Origin: CADEEN01 sp963751775
GTDB taxonomy: Bacteria; Pseudomonadota; Gammaproteobacteria; Burkholderiales; Burkholderiaceae_C
Assembly: GCA_963751775.1 (NCBI GenBank)
Contig: CAVVVW010000031.1
Location: 1-64,000 of the forward strand
Reading direction: 5' to 3'
DNA length: 64,000 nt
Part shown: positions 1 through 8,314 of the stretch, in pieces
Layout: each line of letters starts with the position of its first letter
How positions within the stretch are numbered: the stretch's first letter is position 1
The notes under the pieces: model-generated
Told to the model about the DNA's origin: nothing
What the model saw: only the letters and a program-made list of their open reading frames with translations
Database searches by the model: none
Program-made: the position numbers and the translations under genes

Positions 1-354
1 GCGGGCACGCGCAGCCTGGCCATCTTGGTCGACGACCAGGCCGGTCGTGCCGGCCTTGGCGTGAACCACTGGGTGGCCTACGGCATCGCGCCGGAGCTCG
101 GCGGGTTCGCCGAAGGCGAAGCGTCGGCGCCGTCCACCAAGTTCGTGTTCGGCAAGAACACCCTGGGGGCCCAAGCCTTCCTCGGCCCCTGCCCGCCACG
201 CGGCAACGCGCCGCAGCACTTCGTCTACACGCTGATCGCCACCTCACTCGAGCCGGCTGCCCTTGCCCCCGGCCTGACCAAGGCGCAGTTGCTCGAGGCA
301 CTCAACGGCAAGACGCTGGCGGCGGCGAGCCTGGTGCTGCGGTTCGCGCAGTGA
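1..354 (+). CDS. YbhB/YbcL family (PEBP/RKIP-like) protein, 5'-truncated
   Basis: The frame is open from base 1 and ends with TGA at 352-354, so only the C-terminal 117 residues are in the window. The visible part has the phosphatidylethanolamine-binding-protein fold signatures: a VNHWVAYGI stretch in place of the usual hxHWhxxNI motif, then GPCPPRG and HFVYTLIA, and a C-terminal helix ending AAASLVLRFAQ. Bacterial members are small proteins of poorly defined role, related to Raf kinase inhibitor proteins. The start and any signal peptide lie upstream of the window. Confidence 0.85.
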   Translation, partial: AGTRSLAILVDDQAGRAGLGVNHWVAYGIAPELGGFAEGEASAPSTKFVFGKNTLGAQAFLGPCPPRGNAPQHFVYTLIATSLEPAALAPGLTKAQLLEALNGKTLAAASLVLRFAQ

Positions 355-537
355 GCGGGAGGCGGGGGCCTTGTCAGTCAACGCGACCCTTTGCGATCCC
401 CCAGGTCGCGCGGCCGATGGCCAGCGGGCCTGCCGCGCCACTTGGCGCAAAGGCCACGTGAGCACGATGCAGGCAAATTGCCTATGCATGCCCTCAGCGC
501 CAGCACTGCAATTCTTCGGCGAATAGCCGGGCACGGA

Positions 538-1191
538 CTACTTGCGGGTTCCCTCTTCAAGGATGAGCTTCTCTGGATCGATCGTGTAGACCCAGGGGGC
601 CGAATTCTTCCAGCCGTTCTTCATCCGCTTCCCGACAAAGACGCTATCGGGGTCGGTCACCTTGTCGCCCTCCACGCCATCAATGACGCTGTAAGCGTCC
701 TTGATGCCGGCCGCCGCGAGCAAGTCGACAGCCTTGGCTGAGCGATCACCGGAGCGGCACATCAGCAGCAGGGTGTCACCCGACTTGGCGAGCTTCTTCA
801 CCTCGGCGACAAACGTCGGATTGAGTTTCGGACCATATTCCGTCTTCCCGTCCTTTCGCTGATAAGTCACGAAGGCGTATGGGATGTTCCACGCCATCTC
901 GGCGTGGCCGACGAAGGCATATTCCTCGGGCGTTCGCACGTCGATGACCTTCACCTTGTCAGGCGCAGCCTTCCACATGTCGTAGGCTTGCGTCGCAGTC
1001 ACATAGAGGCCGAGCGCGGTTTGTTTGCCCTTTGGCAACTGCGCGGCAGAGACTGCAGGCTTCGATCCTTGGGGCGTCGAATCCGCGGCCATCGACATGC
1101 TGCCTGCACCCATGAGTGCGGCGGCGATGACGGTGGCTGGGATACACCGCGTGAACCCTCGAAGCAGTTCACGGCAAGTATTCATATTCAT
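538..1191 (-). CDS. Exported single-domain rhodanese-like sulfurtransferase
   Basis: The 217-residue protein begins MNMNTCREL. I chose the ATG at 1191 because AAGGAC lies just upstream; an in-frame start 12 codons earlier has no such site. A hydrophobic stretch ending near SMAADS looks like a Sec signal peptide, so the product is probably periplasmic. The rhodanese domain covers roughly residues 60-180, with VIDVRTPEEYAFVGH and the active-site loop CRSGDRS, whose Cys would carry the persulfide. Rhodaneses move sulfane sulfur between thiol acceptors; the partner here is unknown. The next minus-strand genes upstream are a crotonase-like enzyme and a DszB-like protein, which suggests a sulfur-related role, but that is inference. 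Confidence 0.85.
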   Translation of the reverse strand: MNMNTCRELLRGFTRCIPATVIAAALMGAGSMSMAADSTPQGSKPAVSAAQLPKGKQTALGLYVTATQAYDMWKAAPDKVKVIDVRTPEEYAFVGHAEMAWNIPYAFVTYQRKDGKTEYGPKLNPTFVAEVKKLAKSGDTLLLMCRSGDRSAKAVDLLAAAGIKDAYSVIDGVEGDKVTDPDSVFVGKRMKNGWKNSAPWVYTIDPEKLILEEGTRK

Positions 1192-1228
1192 TTCGGACTG
1201 TCCTTTGTCAAACGAGTCGGTCGGCAAA

Positions 1229-2116
1229 TCAGAAATCCGGATCCGGAAAAGTCGGCTCCCGTCCCTCGGTGAAAGGCGCGGATGCCCTCGATGCGGTCGG
1301 GATGGACCACCGAGCGCCAGTGCTCCTCCATCATGATCGCGACGGCCTGCTCGACGGGCTCGCCCTGTCCCAACTGACCGCCCGCTTGACCGCCTGTACC
1401 GCCGTCGGCGAGTTGCTCGCGATCTGCTCCGCGATGCGCAGCACCGCGTCCATGAGCTCGGCGCGCGGATGGACCTCGTTGACCATGCCGAGCCGGTATG
1501 CCTCCTGCGCGGTGATCGGCTCGCCGGTCATCAGCATCTGCATGGCCTTGCCCGGCGGGAGGAGGCGGGGCAGGAAGACCGGCGAGCCGCCGCCGGCGGA
1601 CAGACCGACCATCGCCTCGGGCTGGCCGAACACGGCGTCGTCGGACGCGATGATGAAGTCCGTGCTGATGGCCATCTCGCAGCCGCCGCCGTAGGCCATC
1701 CCGTGGACGGCGGCGATGATCGGCCTGCGCAGCTGGCGCAGCGTGTAGAGAACGCGATCGAAGACCTGGCGCTGGCGCAGCCACTGCTCCTTCGTCATCT
1801 CCTTGCGCTGGTACAGGTCGCCGCCGACCGAGAAGGCGCGGTCACCGGCTCCGGTGAGGATGGCGACGCGCACGGAGGCGCGGGCCGCGATCGTCTCGAG
1901 GACCTCGATGAGCTGTGCCGCCAGTTCCGTCGTGATCGCGTTGTCGGCGTGCGGCCGGTTGAGGGTGATGATCGCCACGCGCCCGCCGGAGACGTACTCG
2001 ACGAGCACGAGCTGGTCAGGCTCCGCGACGTTCAACGGCGCTCGGTAGCCAAGCCTCGCCATCCGCGTAGCTTCCCCGGCTGTCGCGGAAGCAGCCTTTG
2101 ACGTGTCCGGCGCCAC
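1229..2116 (-). CDS. Enoyl-CoA hydratase/isomerase (crotonase) family protein, frameshifted as read
   Basis: The crotonase fold is clear: VAIITLNRPHADNAI near the N-terminus, GGDLYQRKEM, AYGGGCEMAIS and FGQPEAMVGLSAGGG. Both glutamates expected of hydratases (in GGGCE and GQPE) are present. The frame breaks near 1380 and near 1270. Dropping one T at the second break gives a normal C-terminus, AFTEGREPTFPDPDF, ending at the stop complement 1229-1231. The start is uncertain. GTG at 2116 is the first start in this frame, while ATG at 2062 has GGGGA upstream. A signal-peptide-like ATG frame begins near 2193 and joins this one after one frame change. The enzyme probably acts on an acyl-CoA; the substrate is unknown. 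Confidence 0.8.
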
Positions 2117-2289
2117 GGCCTGGACTTGCGCAAGGGCCGGGAAACCGAGTCGCAGCAGAGACTGCCGCTATCGCCAGTTGTCGAACGGTAATCATGGTCG
2201 ACTTTCGAGTTGAGTTCGTCAGCAGGGCGTGGCGAGCCGGCTCCTCGCAACATCGCCTGAGCCGGCCTGCCGCACGCGGATGCCTGCGC

Positions 2290-3564
2290 CTATCCGAGCC
2301 GCAACTGGGTCCCTCGGGCAGCTTCTCGCCGGACTTCTTCTTCCACTGCTCCTCGATCAACTCCTTCGCCGCCTGCTCGAGGAACTCCGGCGCGGCCCAC
2401 TTCTGCACGTCGAAGTCGTTCTTGATGTAGCCGTGCCTGAGCATGAAGTTCTTGCCGATCTCGACGCAGGCCAGGTTCTGCGGCGACAGGTTGGGCACCA
2501 TGTCGACGTCCTTGATGCCCTGGTAGGTGTCCTCGGCGTCGCGGTAGAAGGTCTGCCGGTCGAGGATCACCGCCGCGGCCCGCTTGTGCTCGTTGGCCCA
2601 GCGCCCGACCTTGATCATCGCCTTCATGTAGGTGACGACGAGTTCCGGGTGCTCGCTCGGCCATCACGTCGGTGCAGGTGATGACCGCCGGCGTGTTGGC
2701 GACCTGCAGCGTCCAGTCCGGATAGCGGGACAGGTCCTCGATCGCCTTGATCTTGCCGGTGTCCTCCTGGAGATGCTGGAAGACCTTGCTCTGGGTGTAG
2801 ATCGCGTCGACCTTGCCGCTCAGCAGCGCCGTCTCCAGCGGACGGAAGGCCAGGTCGTGCTTGTGGTCACGCGTGGCCCAGAGGTCGGTCGGGTTGATCA
2901 GCGGCTCCAGCATCTTCGGGTCGTCGTACCAGTCGTCCGCGTACGGGAACTCGACGATCTGCACGTCCTCCATGGTCATGTCGTTCAGCATGAGCATGCT
3001 CTCGATGCCCATGTGCTCCTGGATGCGCCACCAGTCGTTCTTGATCGTGTTCAGGCTCTTCGACAGGCCGATCTTCTTGCCCTTCAGGTCCTTCATCCGG
3101 TAGATCGGATCCCCGGCCCGCACCACCATGCAGCCGCCCTCGTAGACCCAGCGTCGCACCCCAGCAGCCGCGTCCGGCGGATGTCGGCCTGCACGTGGAT
3201 CGGCGGATAGAGGCCGCCGAAGCGGATCAGGTTGTCGAGGTTGTGGATGTAGTGCGGATACCAGTCGTTCTCGCGGCGGCTGCGGAAGATACGAGTAGTC
3301 GACGCCGATCGCCTTGAAGTCCGTCTTGCACCAGCCCAGTTCCTGGTCGATGTTGTTGGCCGACACCATCGGGCAGTTGGTGAAGTACACCTCCTTCCAA
3401 TTCAAGGGCACGGTCTGCCCCTTCTTGTACGTCGTCGGCGCCTTCTCGACGGTCTGAGCGGCGCCAATGGCCCCCACAGTTGCAAGCGCCGCGCCGGCAG
3501 CGATCTTCCCGCCGGCAAGGAGTGCTTCGCGCCGACTGATGCCGGCCTCTGACATTTCGCTCAT
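2290..3564 (-). CDS. Tat-exported DszB-like protein (NMT1/SsuA-fold), frameshifted as read
   Basis: The N-terminus carries a twin-arginine signal (ISRREALLAGG, then an Ala-rich hydrophobic stretch). The mature part resembles the desulfinase DszB rather than an ordinary solute receptor. It has YFTNCPM with Cys64 where DszB has SNCP with Cys27. After repairing one extra C near 3285 it reads HYIHNLDNLIRFGG, with His and Arg ten residues apart exactly as in DszB HFTYDQPAYTRFGG (His60, Arg70). Near the C-terminus WAAPEFL is identical to DszB. Frame breaks lie near 3285, 3165, 2655 and 2305; the joined protein ends EGTQLRLG. It may be a periplasmic C-S cleaving enzyme or a receptor derived from one. 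Divergent from an AraC-type regulator gene. Confidence 0.72.
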   Translation of the reverse strand: MSEMSEAGISRREALLAGGKIAAGAALATVGAIGAAQTVEKAPTTYKKGQTVPLNWKEVYFTNCPMVSANNIDQELGWCKTDFKAIGVDYSYLPQPPRERLVSALHPQPRQPDPLRRPLSADPRAGRHPPDAAAGVRRWVYEGGCMVVRAGDPIYRMKDLKGKKIGLSKSLNTIKNDWWRIQEHMGIESMLMLNDMTMEDVQIVEFPYADDWYDDPKMLEPLINPTDLWATRDHKHDLAFRPLETALLSGKVDAIYTQSKVFQHLQEDTGKIKAIEDLSRYPDWTLQVANTPAVITCTDVMAERAPGTRRHLHEGDDQGRALGQRAQAGRGGDPRPADLLPRRRGHLPGHQGRRHGAQPVAAEPGLRRDRQELHAQARLHQERLRRAEVGRAGVPRAGGEGVDRGAVEEEVRREAARGTQLRLG

Positions 3565-3737
3565 TGGAGTTCCTTAGGTCTGATCCAGTGTTCTTACCCC
3601 GCATGCGGTGTGCGAAGACTAATTGCGCTTCGCTCGAATCACTGGGCATTTCGGGACAAGCGATTGGCACTTCGGGACACGGCTCGTGCCGTCGCTACAC
3701 TGCATTGATCCTCGTCAAACGGCGGCACTGGCCCACC

Positions 3738-4793
3738 TTGAAGACCACCTTGAAGAAGCCATCGCGTCGCGACCGACTATCGGAGCCGACCGTTCGCGTA
3801 GGCGGTGCGTTTGCAATCCCGGATGTGCTGAGGCAACTTGGTGCGGAACCGGCTACGGTGCTGGCCGAGGTGGGCCTTGACATCCACCTGTTCGACGACC
3901 CTGACAACCTGATCCCGTACTCCAAGCGCGCACGCCTGCTCCTCCACTGTGCAAGCAGGACTGGCTGCGCTCATTTCGGCCTCCTGGTCGGACAGCATGG
4001 CGGGCTTGAATCGTTGGGGATCGTGGGCCTTCTGTCGAAGAACTCGCCCGACGTAGGCGCCGCCTTGCGCAACCTGTCGAAACACCTTCGACTGCATGCG
4101 CGCGGCGCGGCAATCGAGCTGTCGGTCTTTGGTGATTTGGCAAGGCTCAGTTATGCGATCACGCATGCCAACGTCGTCGCCAGCAATCAGATCGGGGACG
4201 CCGCGGTCGCGATGATGTTCAACGCGGTGCGGACTCTGTGTGGGCCCCGTTGGAAGCCCGTCGAAGTCTGTTTCATGCATCGCGCCCCCCCGGACGCCGG
4301 GCCCTACCGTCAGTTCTTCCGCGCACCGCTGAGCTTCGATGCCGATGCCAATGCTGTGGTGTTTCATTCCGACTGGTTGCAACACCCATTGGCCAACTCC
4401 GATCACGAACTAAAGCGCGTCCTGGCAAAGCGGGTCGACGAGCTGGAGGCCGAATTCCATGACGATTTCCCCGAACAGGTCCGAGGGGTGTTGCGCACGG
4501 TGCTGCTGACCGGACATGCGAGGGCCGACAAGATTGCCGCGCTGTTTGGGGTCAACCGCCGAACGCTGAATCGGCGCCTCACCGAGTGCGGCCTGAGCTT
4601 TCGGGGCCTGCTCGACGAGTTGCGATTCGAGGTCGCCGGGCAGATGCTGGAGACCTCGGCCATGGATGTGGCGCACATAGCCGAGCTACTGGACTACGTC
4701 GACGCGAGCACCCTCACGCGAGCATTCCGTCGCTGGAGTGGCACTACGCCGGGACATTGGCGAGCACAACGACGGGGGCGCAATGGCCCATAG
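3738..4793 (+). CDS. AraC family transcriptional regulator (OruR/ArgR-like N-terminal domain)
   Basis: About 350 residues. The N-terminal two thirds match the ligand-binding domain of OruR-type AraC regulators (VGGAFAIPDVLRQLG, ATVLAEVGLDIHLFDDP, then CGPRWKPVEVCFMHRAPP). The C-terminal 90 residues hold two helix-turn-helix units, around DKIAALFGVNRRTLNRRL and AHIAELLDYVDASTLTRAFRRW, ending GTTPGHWRA as is usual in the family. The start is unsettled. The frame is open back to 3564, which would overlap the divergent gene, and ATG at 3603 would leave only 38 bp between them. The TTG at 3738 gives the family length and a workable 173-bp intergenic region. Likely regulates the adjacent DszB-like gene. 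Confidence 0.85.
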   Translation: MKTTLKKPSRRDRLSEPTVRVGGAFAIPDVLRQLGAEPATVLAEVGLDIHLFDDPDNLIPYSKRARLLLHCASRTGCAHFGLLVGQHGGLESLGIVGLLSKNSPDVGAALRNLSKHLRLHARGAAIELSVFGDLARLSYAITHANVVASNQIGDAAVAMMFNAVRTLCGPRWKPVEVCFMHRAPPDAGPYRQFFRAPLSFDADANAVVFHSDWLQHPLANSDHELKRVLAKRVDELEAEFHDDFPEQVRGVLRTVLLTGHARADKIAALFGVNRRTLNRRLTECGLSFRGLLDELRFEVAGQMLETSAMDVAHIAELLDYVDASTLTRAFRRWSGTTPGHWRAQRRGRNGP

Positions 4794-4995
4794 CGAGCGA
4801 CAGTCCGGCCCGCCGCACGGCCCGGGCCGTCCAAGAGCCGCTGATGGTCGACAGTGGCTGCCTGCGATGGACCGGTTGCCGGCAACCTGATCTAAGCGTT
4901 GGCTTGCCGGGTCGACGGACCGACTCCGACTTCGGGCGCCCAGTCGTTGTCGGGGTTCGGGCGCCACACCGTCAACCGCGCAGCGCCAAGGCCGG

Positions 4996-5964
4996 CTACT
5001 CGACCTTGCCGATCTTGCGCACCGCGGCCGTCATCAGCTTGGCGTCGGCGTCCCAGTAGGTCTGGAACTCGGGCGCGTCGAGGTACTCGATCGGGCTGCC
5101 GGCGCGGTTGATGGTCTGCACCACGGCCGGGTCGGTGGCGGCTTTCTTCGCCGCCGCGCGCAGCCGTTGCACGATCGCGTCGGGCGTGCCGGCGGGCACG
5201 AACAGCGCCGACCATTGCGCGAACCGCACCGGGTGGCCGGACTGCGTCAGGCTGGGCACCTCGGGCATCGAGGCCAGCGGCTTGTCGCCCCAATGCGCCA
5301 ATGCGCGCAGCTTGCCGGCCTTGATCTGCTGCGCCACGCTCGAAGGGCCGGTGGCCAGCGCGTCGACCTGGCCGCTGAGCAGCGCCAGGATCGCCGGCCC
5401 GGCGCCGGTGTAGGGGATGTGGACCATGTGAAAACCGGCGTCGGCCTTGAGCATCTCCATCGGCACATGCATGGTGCCGTAGTTGCCCGAGCTGCCGTAG
5501 TTGTACTGGGCCGGCTTGGCCTTCATGTCGGCGATGAACTCGGCCAGGTTCTTCCACGGCGCGTCGGCGCGCACCACCAGCGCCGTCGGGTCGGCGGTGA
5601 AGCGCGCGATCGGCGTGAAGTTGGCCAGCGTGAAGGTCGGCTTGCGGCCGAGCAGGATGTCGGCCTCGGGCAGGATCGAGATCGACGACAGCGACAGCAG
5701 CACCGTGTAGCCGTCGGCCGGTGCGCGCGCCGCCATGCCGATGCCGAGCGCGCCGCCGGCGCCGGCCTTGTTCTCGACCACCACCGTCTGCTTCAGCTCG
5801 CGCGCCAGCGCCTCGGCCACCGGCCGCGCCACGGTGTCGGCCACGCCGCCGGGCGGGAAGGGCACGATCATCGTGATCGGCTTGTCGGGCCAGGGCGCCT
5901 GCGCGCCGGCGGCGGTGGCCAGCGCCAGCAGCGCGGCAGCCAGGGTGGTGTGCAGTCGGTTCAT
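4996..5964 (-). CDS. Bug-family tripartite tricarboxylate transporter substrate-binding protein
   Basis: A 322-residue periplasmic receptor with a cleavable signal peptide (MNRLHTTLAAALLALA...GAQA) and the Bug opening WPDKPITMIVPFPPGGVADT, followed by VVVENKAGAGGALG, APADGYTVLL and VHIPYTGAGPA. Bug proteins bind carboxylates through a conserved loop and deliver them to TctA/TctB membrane partners; neither partner is in this window, so this is an orphan receptor. Its ATG overlaps the stop of the upstream hydrolase gene by the 4-bp ATGA, so the two are cotranscribed and the ligand may be related to that enzyme's substrate. Confidence 0.93.
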   Translation of the reverse strand: MNRLHTTLAAALLALATAAGAQAPWPDKPITMIVPFPPGGVADTVARPVAEALARELKQTVVVENKAGAGGALGIGMAARAPADGYTVLLSLSSISILPEADILLGRKPTFTLANFTPIARFTADPTALVVRADAPWKNLAEFIADMKAKPAQYNYGSSGNYGTMHVPMEMLKADAGFHMVHIPYTGAGPAILALLSGQVDALATGPSSVAQQIKAGKLRALAHWGDKPLASMPEVPSLTQSGHPVRFAQWSALFVPAGTPDAIVQRLRAAAKKAATDPAVVQTINRAGSPIEYLDAPEFQTYWDADAKLMTAAVRKIGKVE

Positions 5965-6836
5965 GCGCCCTCCAGGACGAAGCGGTTTTGCAAAGTGCCG
6001 ATGCCGTCGATCTCGATCCGCACCACGTCGCCGTGCTGCAGCCAGCGCGGCGGCTTCATGCCCATGCCCACGCCGGCGGCGGTGCCGGTGGCGATGACGT
6101 CGCCGGGCAGCAGCGTGATGCCGCGCGAGCAGGTCTCGATCAGCGTCGGGATGTCGAAGATCAGGTCGCTGGTGCGCGCGTCCTGGCGCAATTCGTCGTT
6201 GACCCAGCAGCGCACGCGCGTGTCGCTGCCGTCGAGTTCGTCGGCGGTGACGAGCCACGGCCCCATCGGGCAGAAGCTGTCGAAGCTCTTGCCCAGATCC
6301 CATTGCTGGTGGCGCATCTGCACGTCGCGCGCGGTCACGTCGTTGATGATGGTGTAGCCGAAGACATGCTTCATCGCGTCGGCGCGCGCGATGTTGCGCC
6401 CGCCCTGGCCGATGATCACCGTCAGCTCGGCCTCGTAGTCGATCTGCGACGACACCGCGGCGCCGGGCAGGCGCACGTCCGCCCCCGGCCCGGTCACGCT
6501 CTCGGGCACCTTGGTGAAGACGATCGGCCAGGCCTTCGGGTCGTCGGCGTTGTCCTTGAACACCGTCTCGCGCAATTCCTTGGCATGCGCGTGGTAGTTG
6601 CGGCCGACGCACCACAGGTTGCGGCGCGGCCGCGGCAACGGCGCTTCGAGGTTGACCGCGGTCAATGCGATGGCCGGGCCGGCTGGCGCCGGCAGCGCAC
6701 GGCCTGCCGCCGCGAGCTCGATCAATGCCTGCGCGCCATGCGTGCCGTCGACCGCCAGCACCGTCACGTGCTTGCCGTCGGCCGAGAGCTGGCCGACTTG
6801 GCGTTTTCCCTGGTGGCGGAAGGTCGCGATGCGCAC
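5961..6836 (-). CDS. Fumarylacetoacetate hydrolase (FAH) family protein
   Basis: A 291-residue enzyme starting at GTG 6836, preceded by GAGGAGA at good spacing. An N-terminal cap domain is followed by the FAH fold: NLWCVGRNYHAHAKE, IDYEAELTVIIGQGGRNI, YTIINDVTARDVQMRHQQW, GKSFDSFCPMGPWLV and IATGTAAGVGMGMKPPRWL. The acidic residues of IDYEAEL and of the NDVTARD region are those expected to hold the catalytic Mg2+. Family members include acylpyruvate hydrolases, 2-oxohepta-3-enedioate isomerases and ureidoglycolate lyase-like enzymes of ring-cleavage pathways; the exact reaction cannot be called. First gene of a two-gene unit with the receptor downstream, and divergent from another receptor across 78 bp. 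Confidence 0.92.
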   Translation of the reverse strand: MRIATFRHQGKRQVGQLSADGKHVTVLAVDGTHGAQALIELAAAGRALPAPAGPAIALTAVNLEAPLPRPRRNLWCVGRNYHAHAKELRETVFKDNADDPKAWPIVFTKVPESVTGPGADVRLPGAAVSSQIDYEAELTVIIGQGGRNIARADAMKHVFGYTIINDVTARDVQMRHQQWDLGKSFDSFCPMGPWLVTADELDGSDTRVRCWVNDELRQDARTSDLIFDIPTLIETCSRGITLLPGDVIATGTAAGVGMGMKPPRWLQHGDVVRIEIDGIGTLQNRFVLEGA

Positions 6837-6914
6837 AGACGTCTCCTCAAATGGGCGGCCAGTATCGCCGGCCGTCGCTAACATCGCTGCATCCTACCGT
6901 CGAGGTCAACGCAG

Positions 6915-7868
6915 ATGAAGATTCTTGCCGCACTGATGATCGCGCTGGCCGCCGGCCCGGCATTGGCACAGGACTACCCGAGCAGGCAGGTGCGCATCAT
7001 CGTGCCCTTCGCCCCCGGCGGTTCGGCCGATGTCTTCGGCCGCTTCCTGGCGCAGCGACTGCAGGAGACGCTGGGCCAGACCTTCGTCATCGACAACCGC
7101 CCCGGCGCCGGCTCGGTGATCGGCACCGATGCGGTGGCCAAGGCCGCACCCGACGGCTACACGCTGCTGCTGATGTCGAACACGCACACCGTCAACGAGT
7201 CGCTGATCCCGAACAAGCCGTTCGTGCTGATGCGCGACTTCGCGCCGATCGCGCCGATCAACTACTCCGACCTGGTGCTGGTGGCCAAGGCCGCGTTGCC
7301 GCAGAACACCTTGCCCGAGCTGATCAAGGCCGCCAAGGCCAAGCCGGGCGGCATGTCGTACGCGTCGTCGGGCCCGGGCACGCCGTACCACATGGCCGGC
7401 GAGTTGTTCAAGGCCATGGCCGGCATCTCGATCGTGCACATCCCGTACCGCGGCAGCGCCGGCGCGCGCAGCGACGTGCTCGGCGGCCAGATCGAGATGA
7501 TGTTCGACGCCATCCCGACCATGACCGAGCACATCAAGGGCGGCAAGGTCAAGGCGCTGGCCACCACCGGCCGCACGCGCTCGGCCAACCTGCCCGACGT
7601 GCCGACCGTGGCCGAGGCCGGCGTGCCCGGCTACGAAGCGACGATCTGGCTCGGGCTGATGGCGCCCAAGGGCACGCCGCCGGCCATCATTGCCAAGCTC
7701 AACGCCGAGATCGGCAAGATCACGTCCAACCCCGAGGTGCGCCGCGCCTGGACGGCACAGGGCACGACGGCGATGACGATGGGCGTCGACGAGTTCACCC
7801 GCTACGTCAACGACGACATCACCAAGTGGGCGGGCATCGTCAAGTTCTCGGGAGCCAAGGCCGAGTGA
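6915..7868 (+). CDS. Bug-family tripartite tricarboxylate transporter substrate-binding protein
   Basis: A 317-residue receptor with a short signal peptide (MKILAALMIALAAGPALA|Q) and the Bug hallmarks YPSRQVRIIVPFAPGGSADV, FVIDNRPGAGSVIG, APDGYTLLLMSN and VHIPYRGSAG. It is intact. Its stop overlaps the GTG of the following 2Fe-2S subunit gene by GTGA, so it appears to be the first gene of the molybdenum-hydroxylase operon. The natural inference is that it captures the hydroxylase substrate or a related acid. Promoter elements must lie in the 78 bp shared with the divergent FAH gene. Confidence 0.93.
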   Translation: MKILAALMIALAAGPALAQDYPSRQVRIIVPFAPGGSADVFGRFLAQRLQETLGQTFVIDNRPGAGSVIGTDAVAKAAPDGYTLLLMSNTHTVNESLIPNKPFVLMRDFAPIAPINYSDLVLVAKAALPQNTLPELIKAAKAKPGGMSYASSGPGTPYHMAGELFKAMAGISIVHIPYRGSAGARSDVLGGQIEMMFDAIPTMTEHIKGGKVKALATTGRTRSANLPDVPTVAEAGVPGYEATIWLGLMAPKGTPPAIIAKLNAEIGKITSNPEVRRAWTAQGTTAMTMGVDEFTRYVNDDITKWAGIVKFSGAKAE

Positions 7869-8314
7869 CGGCGGTCGCCTTCAGCGTCAACGGCCGCCGC
7901 CACACGCTCGACACCGACCCGAACACGCCGCTGCTCGACGTGCTGCGCGACGAACTGCAGCTGAAGGGCACGCGCTTCGGTTGCGGCGCCGGCGAGTGCG
8001 GCGCCTGCCAGGTGCTGGTCGACGGCCGCTCGACGGCGGCGTGCAACACGCCGCTGGCGGCGGTCGAGGGCCATGAGGTCACCACGGTCGAAGGCCTCGA
8101 TCGGCGCCTGGCCGAGGCCTTCGTCGCCGAGCAGGCGGCGCAGTGCGCCTATTGCAGCTCGGGCATGCTGATCGCTGCGGCCGCGCTGCTGCGCCACACG
8201 CCGTCGCCGACCGATGCCGAGGTGCGCCGCGCGCTCGATGGTCATCTGTGCCGCTGCGGCGCGCACAACCGCATCGTGCGTGCCGTGCAACGCGCCGCGC
8301 GCGCGCTGGCATGA
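7865..8314 (+). CDS. 2Fe-2S subunit of a molybdenum hydroxylase (IorA/NicA-like)
   Basis: A 149-residue protein with two [2Fe-2S] domains. The plant-ferredoxin type motif FGCGAGECGACQ with a fourth Cys about 22 residues on (STAAC) comes first. The second cluster is given by QCAYCSSGM and HLCRCGAHNRI. This matches the small subunit of isoquinoline 1-oxidoreductase, nicotinate dehydrogenase and related aldehyde/N-heterocycle oxidoreductases, which pass electrons from the molybdopterin subunit to an acceptor. The start is GTG 7865, overlapping the receptor stop; the stop overlaps the large-subunit ATG (ATGA). No FAD subunit gene is present, as in IorAB-type enzymes that donate to cytochromes or other carriers. 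Confidence 0.92.
   Translation: MTAVAFSVNGRRHTLDTDPNTPLLDVLRDELQLKGTRFGCGAGECGACQVLVDGRSTAACNTPLAAVEGHEVTTVEGLDRRLAEAFVAEQAAQCAYCSSGMLIAAAALLRHTPSPTDAEVRRALDGHLCRCGAHNRIVRAVQRAARALA

Noticed and set aside
244..741. Open frames on both strands between the PEBP and rhodanese genes
   Set aside because: They are Arg/Pro/Ala-rich high-GC shadows without ribosome binding sites or recognisable domains; I see no gene in 355-537.
4874..4887. Perfect 14-bp palindrome GGTTGCCGGCAACC in the 202-bp gap between the AraC gene and the first receptor
   Set aside because: Single occurrence between two convergent 3' ends, no T-run and no promoter context; not enough to call a site.
4996..6615. Apparent long minus-strand protein joining FAH and Bug sequences
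   Set aside because: It is a different frame across the FAH gene running into the receptor; the two genes have normal ends and a 4-bp overlap.
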